Below are positions 1-8,727 of a stretch of 64,000 bases of DNA, in pieces. Each line of letters opens with the position of its first letter. Positions within the stretch are counted from its first letter, which is position 1. The notes under the pieces are model-generated. The model did no database searches and had not been told where the DNA came from. It saw nothing but the letters and a program-made list of their open reading frames with translations. The stretch covers positions 5,704,001 to 5,768,000 of the forward strand of contig CM082592.2 in NCBI GenBank assembly GCA_040954595.2, written 5' to 3'. The translations under genes were made by a program, and so were the position numbers. The DNA is from Balanoglossus misakiensis (taxonomy: Eukaryota > Hemichordata).

Positions 1-306
1 TTCACAACGAAAAGAAAATTTTGATAAAATTATCTTTGATGAATTGTAGCATTTAGTATTGCATGAAATGTTATGCCATATGTATTGGGAAGCGTTCCAT
101 TAAATTTTGTTCAAAAGTAAATTTCATGAGTTTAACAAAGATATTTATATATAAGCTATTTTTGTAATGAAAGCAAAATTTTTTTGTTTGTATATATACA
201 TACTCAATGTTTCTAATTCCTGGCAAGTTTGTCTTCGTGGACACTGTATATTTATCAAAAGAATCATTTTGAAGTGATGTATGTTTTTGCCATTTTTTTG
301 TTGCAG

Positions 307-401
307 TGTTTGTAATTCTTTTCCAGCGGTGTCTGGATCTTCATTTCAGAAAGTTGCCTGCAGGGTCATTTCGCGGTTGCCTGGTGTTTTGTAAGGTTTA
401 A
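307..401 (+). CDS. possible last coding exon of an upstream gene (partial)
   Basis: After a TTGTTGCAG acceptor there is an open stretch of 31 codons ending in TAA at 399-401 (phase 1 at its left edge; it would read ...CLDLHFRKLPAGSF... near the end). A polyadenylation region lies about 1.4 kb further on, so this could be the final exon of a gene whose body lies left of the window. I do not recognise the peptide, and a run this short can arise by chance. Low confidence. Confidence 0.25.
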
Positions 402-1817
402 CAAGTATAAGGGGTGGGATTCTAGTACAGTGGGGGATATATTGTGTCTTATTATGGTAGTCATTTATGGAAATTAAGCATCCATCCCAAGCCCTCTTGC
501 CTCAAGTTCACTGTTCAAACCTCATCATGGTGAGGCTGAACTTATTTTCATCATGTAAACCTTTTCAAGAAAACTTCATTACAAGAAAAACAATTTTTCT
601 GTAGATCCACAGAATGGTGTGTGTCATAACCCACCAGACTGAACTAGCAGAAGGCACACCAGATGTGAACGATCATATCAAAGTTTTCTTACTTGTATTG
701 CATGCTTGCCGAGGTGTGGGGATTCTGAAACTTACAATGTTCTTGCCAAATGGCACAGAGATGAAAGATACGTCATATCAATGAATGGGTACAATTCCAT
801 TGTGGTACATATTTGAAGAAGTACTTCCTTGGGTGTTTTCCCAGCTGAAAAATCGAACAACTAAGAAAATCTGTTCACCTAGTATAACAGCTACCTCTGA
901 CTTTTCTGGTTTAGTTTTGTACGAGTTGTTCGTGAAGCATCTTCTCATTTGGCAGACTCACTCAGATGTCGTTTTATTTTAACCATTACATTTACAAACT
1001 GCCCTTCAATATTTTTGACCACACTGTATTGTAATGTAGTTACACTCCCTGTTTATGTTTGTTGCTTCACATGTGGTTGTGGAGTGGAAATTTCCAGGAA
1101 GTGTACAAAGTACACAAACAAGGGTTTGACAGCAATGACAGTATACCATGCTTATAATAGAGAAATAAGTGAATTTGCCAGGCAGGCTGTCTTCCTAAAA
1201 GCGTATATAATCCAACAAAATAGAACAGGTGATGGCTAATATACTATGCATACTCGAAGTAGAATTGAAACGGCACCTATGTAATTAATTCAAGCAAACA
1301 AGAGACCTTTGTAAGATGCAAATATCAAAATTCAGAGATATGTATATAATTTAAACTTGTTTTGTTTTTCCGAGGATTTTTTTACCTGGCAATATTGACT
1401 TGCCATGACAGATAGCATTGATGGGTCTGATATTATTGTAGGCTAGACAACTGTGGTGGATGTCAGGAAATGTATATTGCACTTATAAGAATCCCAACAT
1501 GAATTCAGGGGCACTCGCCACTTTCTGTGTAATCATAGATACCGTAATGAGCAATTTATTTATTATCTGCATTTTGGAATCTGCAATGGAAACTTCATAG
1601 ATATTTCCTGTTGTGGCTGGGTACTGTTTAATACTTGGATGGTGGAATTCATTCACAATGTTTTATAATTGTACTACATTTTATAATTGTACTACATAAT
1701 AATATTGAATATTCACAGTGGTTGGTATATTGTCACTGGTGCTAATGTAAATCTGTATAGTGTCACTCATAAGCTTCACTATGTTGCCAAATTTGTGATT
1801 CATCCCTTTTTTGCAAC
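402..1817. other. non-coding stretch, probable long 3' UTR or intergenic
   Basis: This is AT-rich sequence with no convincing exon. Open frames around 785-1239 lack splice context and coding-like composition. It includes a perfect 18-bp tandem duplication at 1661-1696 (TTTTATAATTGTACTACA twice). It is best read as 3' UTR of an upstream plus-strand gene or as intergenic DNA. Confidence 0.4.
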
Positions 1818-1841
1818 AATAAAAGAGAAAATCTGAATAAA
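1818..1841 (+). terminator. double polyadenylation signal AATAAA
   Basis: Two canonical AATAAA hexamers lie at 1818-1823 and 1836-1841, followed within about 15 nt by a GT-rich tract (TATGTGGTTGTTTTT). This is the normal arrangement of a metazoan cleavage and polyadenylation site. It would end a plus-strand transcript entering from the left. NCBP3 starts about 420 bp downstream. Confidence 0.45.
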
Positions 1842-2262
1842 ACTTGGTTATGTGGTTGTTTTTATTGATTACTTAAATGAATAAAGTTGACATATAGGAC
1901 GTTATTTTGTATGAAAAATTTCTTTGACATCTGAAAATTTCACAGGTTACCGTGTTCAAATCAGCGATATCAAATAAAATACCTTGGTATGGTAATGTGA
2001 CTGGAACTGTTCCGCCATTTCTTTGAATAAGAAACTGACGAATATACACTTGTAGGAGTTAATAATTTGTTATAGCGGACTTTTGGGGATTGTGTATATA
2101 TAATGTAACATAATTTACCTCGATCACAGAACAACAATGTCGACATTTGTTTCTATGAGAGCGGTAATGCAGAAAACAAAGGTACAATACCCTATTGTAA
2201 CAGAGGGCGAACTTCGCCTGATGCATGACGGTAGTTGTCGACGGTAGTTGTTTACCAGGAAA

Positions 2263-5200
2263 ATGGCGGACACCACCGAAAGTGAGGAAGTGGATACGAA
2301 AGCAGTCGCAAGCGACGACGACGCTTTTAATATGGAGAGTTCGAACAGCGAAAACTCAGACGATGAGACGAGGGATAGGATAAAAACGAGAAATCAGTCG
2401 AAGCGAGAATATACCGATGAAAGGGTATACAAATCCTTATCGGAGATGACGGTAAGTTGTAATGTAACGCGAACGCGGAAATTGCGAAGCCAAACAAAAT
2501 CCACTGTATCAAATAGATACTAGTAGCTTCTTCACACAGTGCTTCTTCGCTAAAATAGTATATTGGAACAGAGAACAAATCTACATTTGAAAATTCCCAT
2601 GTCCAATAAGCTCTACAATACCAAATCCCCTCGGTCGAATACCAATGTACTCAGCCATAGCCACAACACCGACACTTGTGTCCTGTACGTTATGTAGACC
2701 CATGTGAAACCCTATGGTCGAACATTACCACATTAGAAATGAAGGGTTGGTCGCTGAAAATTATCTTTATTGCTTGTATAGGTATATATGTCTGATGTGT
2801 GTTAACTCTTTGTAATATTTCAGGGTGAGAATGTCAGAAGATATGCAAATAAGGCTGGTGACTTTGTTACTGGATTTGATGTGACATCACAGGTGAGGCA
2901 GGCAGTTATGTATATCAATCATTGAATCAAGTTTGACACCTTGCATTTGTCCACTGTCTTTGTTGTAGGGCACACTGACAATCACTCCAAACATGACACA
3001 TGTGTGGTGCAAAGATCTGTCACTGACTGTATGGAACATTGTACCTGTATAAAAGAGAACAGTGATGATTCCAGAAGTCTTTGTTGTGCTCAGCTGACAT
3101 TAATATATGAAAAATTGACTATATCCAGGAGCACAAAGCAAAGAGGGAACTTCGGGCCAAGAGATTCGGAATCCCGGAAAGCGAAGAAAAGGAAGACAAC
3201 GAAGAAATGATGGATATTGATGAACCAGTGCTGAGCAATAAGTGTAAGTAGACATTATTATGTCTTTCATCAGATGAAATTCTCTTCCCAGCCAACTGAT
3301 GAAATATCTTGACCGATAATATTCTTGATCATTGCATTTAGGCCTTTGTTTTAATGTACACTAAACATTGCACAGTTCTCAAAATATGTCAATTATCATA
3401 TTATCTCTTCTCGCATCTCTCAACACAGTTGACAGTGATGTCCGTCCTGAGGCCCTGCATATCATGGGAGTGGACGAAATGAGCACACAGGATTTATTTA
3501 CATACTTCAAACAATTCCAACCAGGTTCCATCGAGTGGATCAATGATACCTCATGTGAGTTTGTGTATTTTCAGACATTTTAAAACACTCTGATAGCAGT
3601 GTAGCTCTGCCAGAATATCACAACCATGACATGTGACACAATAATGTCATATTTCTCTCAGTGTGAGCCTTTTTATTGTCAAACTACCAGTTTTATGGCC
3701 ATGAGGGAAATCCTATACGTGTTGCTAGATGTTGGTTTTTGAAAGAAACCTTCGTCTGGGTTCTAGACTTCAATAAAGAACATATAATAGATCTTTGGAA
3801 TCTCAACGTTTCTTTCTTCATTGCAGGCAATGTAGTATGGCTGGATCCGAACACAGCCAGGCGGGCGCTTTTAGCACTGAGTAAACCGCAAGCGAAAACA
3901 ACATCAACAAATCCACAAAGAGCGGCTGCTGAAGATAATCTGAACGAAGGTGTGTCTCACTTTCAGAGTCTGTAGAGTGTGAGTGACATGCAAAAGTTGT
4001 CATCTGTTAGTCTGTGATGCTTCACACCCCTAGCCATCGTGATGTACTCTGCTTATTATGCAGGCCGGTTTATTTTCTCCAACAAGACTGCAACTAACAT
4101 ATCTTTGTTTTTTTCTTCTCCCAGCAGAAGACGTTGATTTCTTAGACTTAGAAACGAACACCGAAGACAAAGAAACAGGGGAGTTGGAGAGACCACCCAT
4201 GAAATCCAAGCCAACGCCGGTAACGTTTGAAAGCGAAGAAACCGGTGAAGTAACCACGGGGGAATCTGGAGAGTCTCTGGAACAAGGAGCTGAAGTATTA
4301 AGAGTAGCCGTGCCCCACCCAAAGGCAAAGAATATGTTACTACGCTATGCAACCAAAGGTATGCTGTGGCTTGAACATTCTTTGGGGGGTGATGTACCCC
4401 AAAGGGGACAGAGGTCAACAGAGGTCAGGGTTCAAAGGGTTAAATTCATTTTGTCAAATGATTCCGACACGCCTGGAAAATCTTAAGTTCCCTATTCAAT
4501 TCACCAAATTTATTTTGTGTTTTGTTTCAGCTGACAAAAAACAGCAAGGAGCTGCCAAAAAAAGTAAATATTACGTAAAATATGGAAATCCCAATTTTGG
4601 TGGAATGAAAGGACTTATTAGCAATTCAATGTAAGTATGAATGCAGTCAAATTGTGCATTTTTTGAACATCACAGAAAACTGGGATTTGTTTTATTTATA
4701 TTTATATGAAACTGGGTAAGAAATGCTTTGCACTAGCCCTGGAAGAATATTGTACAGTGATGTCATCTAAATTATTATCAATCATGTGGGAGAAGTTGTC
4801 TTCCAAATTTCAAAATAATGTCAGAAGTTGTCAAGCTTTATGGAGATGTCTCTTCTGTATTTTCCCACCAGGAAACGGAAAATAAGGGAAGGCAAAGTAA
4901 TTCCCGGCAGACGGAAAAAGCGAACCGGAAGGTCACTTGTCAGTTACACCGACCTGGACGTCTTCAGCGATAATGTACCTCGGTCGAAGAAGAGGAAACG
5001 GGAGGAGGAATCTGAAGATGACGATGAAGACGGAGGAGAAGAAGATGAAGAGAAGGGGGTTGATTCGGAGATTGAGCAGATGGAATTGGAGGTCGAGCGA
5101 CTGACACGGCAGCCGGAGGTGAAGAGGGTGCGAGGAATGTACGCTGACGAAGTTGAGGAGAAAATAAGATCCATCAGGTCGGTGGCAAGGCCGGGTCTTA

Positions 5201-5871
5201 TTTTCAGGTTGTGATTATTTTATGGCGTTGAAATCAAAAGTCGACACCAGTAAAGAATTTGTAACGTGTTCAATCATACTGGATTGGAGTTAAAGATCCA
5301 TTACGAATCTCACAGAAAGGCTTTGTTCACTGGAAATATTTGGAAGCACGGTTACCATTGTTGGAATCTGAAACCATGCAGTGTTGGTCTACTCAGTGCA
5401 ATGTTGTTTTGTCTGGCTTTGAATGGGTGACTGCAGTAAGGTGTTTTTTGTATTGTCTATGGGAATACACAAATTGGATGATGATGATGTGACAGTAAAT
5501 AAATTGTAGCGTGGGGGTTGTGTAGCTATTAAAGCAGAAAATAAAACGTTTGTTATTTTGTCATTTTTGGCAGGAATCAACAAGTCAGACCGGGTGACGT
5601 GAAAGTGGTGTTGGACGCCAGGCAGAGAATCGAGACCAAATTGAAACAGAGACTCCATGCCACGGCCACGATCGACTCGGCTGATGAAATTGACCACAAA
5701 CAAAATCTGACCGTGGTTTTCAGTCCGGGCAGTGACCAGAGGCCGAAAGCGGGCGGCAGCGAGAACAGCGACGTTCTGCCAGATTTACGAACAAAGCTGA
5801 TGAACAGACAGACCAGCAAACGATTGCTGGAAAACCTACCATCTCTTTGCATCGAAGTTAATGACACTTGA
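2263..5871 (+). CDS. NCBP3: nuclear cap-binding protein subunit 3
   Basis: Nine exons: 2263-2451, 2824-2892, 3129-3243, 3429-3554, 3827-3949, 4125-4358, 4531-4630, 4872-5177 and 5574-5871. They sum to 1560 nt, or 519 aa (human about 620). The ATG at 2263 (AAAATGGCG) begins an acidic Ser/Asp/Glu N-terminus. Family landmarks are the RRM-like segment with GVDEMSTQDLF (138-148) and IEWINDTSCNVVWLD (159-173), the NCBP3 signature KYGNPNFGGMKG (302-313), a basic stretch followed by a long Asp/Glu tract (about 338-368), YADEVEEKIRSIR (about 408-420) and the C-terminal LENLPSLCIEV (506-516). In the family this nuclear protein binds the m7G cap and pairs with NCBP1 in mRNA export. The cap-binding WLDD motif reads WIND here. 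Exon 6 has a tandem CAGCAG acceptor. Exon 8 has a second in-frame donor at 5207. AATAAA signals lie at 6591 and 6705. Confidence 0.93.
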
Positions 5872-7057
5872 CTTTAATACAGGACTTTACATTACAAGGG
5901 ACTTTAACCCGTTCGCCCCCAGTTCCCTCTGTAGAGGTCTAACTTTCCCATTGGAAACAGTGGATTTGGATCGAACCATGGTGGTGAAAGGGTTAAAGTA
6001 TGAAGATGTGCTAAGTGATTTGTTCATGCTTTCTTTCACAATATCATAATCACTTATCAATACAAATGGATTTCCAAGGTACGAATCCCAAATATTTTGC
6101 AATTGTGGCCACAGAGGGCGCCATAAACCTCTCCCACACTCTCAGGGGCGATGTTCTGTAAATTTCCAATTTAATACTAGTGATAGACTATTTATAGAAG
6201 CCCGTTTCTATACATGATACATGCCTTATATTTTGCAGATTTTGAATTATTCTGCAGTTTATATTATCAGTACTCTTACAATGTGGCCCTATATCGATTT
6301 TTGTGTGTGTATATTTGCATATTCTGGCTCAATTTTTTTCTTGACATAGTGACAAGTTGCCCGTCTTAAGTTATCAGTTGTTTGGTCTCTACAGTCTTAC
6401 ACAGGTTCGATTTGTCAGATACGGTGATGCAACTATCTTTGGGGGGGGGGGGGGGTTCCCGTGGGGAAAATCAGCCTTTACCACCAAGTGGTGTCATGCA
6501 AGACTTAGACAGCATATATTATACCCCCTTCTTATATATATATGCATACCACATTCCACAAAGCTGTTTCGGAAGAAATTAAAATCGAGGAATAAATTTC
6601 CGATGCAATGCAAAATAAGAAAATTGCAAATAATGTACTGTGATATAAAAGAATGTTTTTTTATCTTTTGGCTAAAGGGTATCTTCTTTGTTTATGTCAT
6701 CACAAATAAACAAGCAATTTCTTGAAAAAAACACCTGAAGTTTTTTATGGTTTTGTGTCCAGAAAGTTAATTTCGGTGTTCATTCATGAACCATCTTTAC
6801 ATTGCATTGGTTTCATAAATTGTATGTATGTATGTAATATGTATCAGTGTTATGAGGTTATTACGAAAATGCCGGAAAGCATGCATGCTGCACTAAATGT
6901 TTTGTGTTTATGAAGTTTTAAAGGGGGAAAATGCAACATTTTCGTTGTGTTTTGCATTTTCCCATTGTGGCAGCCATATTCGTATGCAGCAAAGCTTTAA
7001 AATTAATGTTTAAAACTTGTAAATACATCTTCTTATCCAAGTTTCCAAAGTACTGAA
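5872..7057 (+). other. NCBP3 3' UTR and downstream spacer
   Basis: No further exon was recognised. Contents are a 99-bp inverted-repeat element (5901-5999), a run of 15 G at 6441-6455, and candidate polyadenylation signals AATAAA at 6591-6596 and 6705-6710. The last two fit termination of NCBP3 about 0.7-0.85 kb after its stop codon. Confidence 0.5.
5901..5999. mobile_element. short MITE-like inverted-repeat element in the NCBP3 3' UTR
   Basis: ACTTTAACCC at 5901-5910 is perfectly inverted as GGGTTAAAGT at 5990-5999. The match extends inward to about 20 bp with three mismatches (CGTTCGCCCCC against CTTTCACCACC). There is no coding capacity. The size and terminal inverted repeats suggest a miniature non-autonomous element. 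I could not identify a clear target-site duplication, so this is a structural call only. Confidence 0.45.
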
Positions 7058-7075
7058 TCTATTTTTTGATTAAAT
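7058..7075 (-). terminator. snRNA 3' box downstream of U1
   Basis: On the minus strand, 5 to 22 nt after the U1 RNA end, the sequence reads ATTT-AATC-AAAAAATAGA. It closely matches the metazoan pol II snRNA 3'-box pattern GTTTN(0-3)AAARNNAGA, with A in place of the initial G and four spacer bases. Its position immediately after the RNA fits its role in Integrator-dependent 3' end formation. Confidence 0.55.
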
Positions 7076-7079
7076 GTAA

Positions 7080-7243
7080 GGGGATAGCGCGAACGCAGTC
7101 CCCCACTACCAGAAATTATGCACCCGAGTCACCCGCATTTGGGGTGATCGCAGCCTTCAGCCCACTCGGTAGTGCAATGAGAGGGCCTCTGACTGAAGGA
7201 ACCGCCGTCTTGATCACGGTTAACCTCTGTGCCAGGTAAGTAT
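7080..7243 (-). ncRNA. RNU1: U1 spliceosomal snRNA
   Basis: Read on the minus strand, this is a full-length 164-nt U1. The 5' end is ATACTTACCTGGCACAGAGG, containing the ACTTACCTG that pairs with 5' splice sites. It continues through the conserved GTTAACCGTGATC and CATTGCACTACCGAGTGGGC segments, a Sm site AATTTCTGG flanked by GTAGTGG, and the closing stem-loop GGGGGACTGCGTTCGCGC ending CTATCCCC. Length and order match vertebrate U1, with no disruption seen. A 3'-box-like signal follows and a TATA-like element lies upstream, so it looks like a functional gene rather than a retrocopy. Confidence 0.97.
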
Positions 7244-7265
7244 GCTATATTATCGGCGATAGAGG

Positions 7266-7273
7266 TATATAAA
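7266..7273 (-). promoter_or_regulatory. TATA-like element upstream of U1
   Basis: TTTATATA on the minus strand lies 23 to 30 nt upstream of the U1 RNA start. A proximal sequence element would be expected at about 45-65 nt upstream (7288-7308), but I have no consensus for this organism to identify it. The TATA-like match in AT-rich DNA may be chance. Confidence 0.3.
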
Positions 7274-7529
7274 TCGTGATTTCAAAAATCTTACAATGGT
7301 TTCAAGAAAGCAACTGGAATAGCCAATGAGGAAACAGCCCTGAGTAGTTATCTATGGTTATGCAAATATTACGCATTGTTATTTAAAACGAGCAGTTGGT
7401 CCGCGCCATTGTGTACAACTTGAATGCACGGCGCGGCGTGACCGTGTTTCAACACATGTATTACTGTCCTAAATCGTTCAGAACACAGCAGTTATTGAGC
7501 ATGTATACATATGAACATCATGGCAGCTC

Positions 7530-7746
7530 ATGACCGATGTGCAAGCGAGGGTCGCGTCGCTCCGTCTCGAAGAGGTCGTCACGCCCACCTATTCAAGCTA
7601 CGTCGCGAACCGTCAGTCTTGCGAGCCAGTGGTATTCCTCGAAATTGACAGTGTTCAGGGTCACCTGTGGCTACCTCCAGGACTGAAAAATGTTGCTGGG
7701 CCCGCCTTCAACCACGGCCACTCCGTATCCGTGATTCAACGTTCAG
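7530..7746 (+). CDS. orphan first-exon-like ORF (hypothetical)
   Basis: ATG at 7530 opens 72 codons of GC-richer, coding-looking sequence (MTDVQARVASLRLEEVV..., then VFLEIDSVQGHLWLPPGL). It ends at a good donor, CAG|GTAAGG, in phase 1. I found no matching downstream exon before the next plus-strand gene, and I do not recognise the peptide. It could be a first coding exon with distant partners, a fragment, or chance. Nothing supports a function. Confidence 0.25.
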
Positions 7747-8727
7747 GTAAGGTTGTTTATTATGCCGTGTTCAATGTTTACAGCAAGAATCACATGTTGG
7801 CTCACCATGTCACCGCGCGCGCCACCTATCGGTGAACATACAATAATCGTTCACTTTGTTTGAGTTTTGTTGTGCAACCAAGAACAACGGCGAACTTTGT
7901 ATTCGCCAGACCAGCAACGATTTTTGAGTAAAATCCAATACACAGCCCGAAGAAACGAAATAAAAACTGCGCTGAGAAAGATTCAGGATGGTGGATTGTA
8001 TCACATTTTCACTGCGGAAACTCAAAAAGTGAAATTTCAAAGTTAATTGGCAATCTAAGGTGCACTATTTGCATAAAACCATTGAATAAACCTCTAATAC
8101 TTACTCGTTCAAATTTGCGTAAAAACAGTCGTACGTCAGTGCATTGGTTAAAACGCATTTTATATTTGTCAGCAAAGAAAAAACTCAGTGGCCATATGTG
8201 GGACTAGAGGTCTTCTAGCTCTCCCACATCCCATATTTACCTTATGCTCTGTTATGGGAGACCCACCTACTAAAACTGAAAGATAAATTCTATACATAAA
8301 AAGTTCCATGTCTTGCATATTTTCTCAGTTAAAATTATCTATATACATTGCACTATGTACTGAATTGTATTATATTTTATCAAATCACAATGTCTGTTAC
8401 TAAATTTAGATATTTGGAACGAGATCAATGATGGTAGTCAAACATGGGTCTCTGGTAGTTCCGTTTAACGCATTACGAGCATTGTCTGTGCGATGTCTGA
8501 ATGAAAACAGAAAGAGGCAGCGAAAATGTACCATTTCCGTCGTTTGACAAAGGTGACCTCCGTCTCGAAACAATGATCTAATGTCGGGTTTAAAACCATG
8601 TAGGCCAACGTTTACCAGCCTGTGAGGGTCGTACAAGCATGCGCAGACAGCTGAGGGCGACACACTCACTTGCCGAACTTTGGCCGATAGTGACACCCAA
8701 CCAACCTTACCAACACCCCAGGCCAAA
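7747..8727. other. spacer without a recognised gene
   Basis: Mixed-composition DNA lies between the orphan exon and the stop codon of the minus-strand otopetrin-type gene. The right part (about 8400-8727) would be the 3' UTR of that gene. I saw no TTTATT (minus-strand AATAAA) here. The minus-strand open frame at 8406-8762 is not supported. Confidence 0.4.

Noticed and set aside
785-1239. Overlapping plus-strand open frames upstream of NCBP3
   Set aside because: Short, low-complexity composition, no splice context; they lie in a probable 3' UTR before a double AATAAA.
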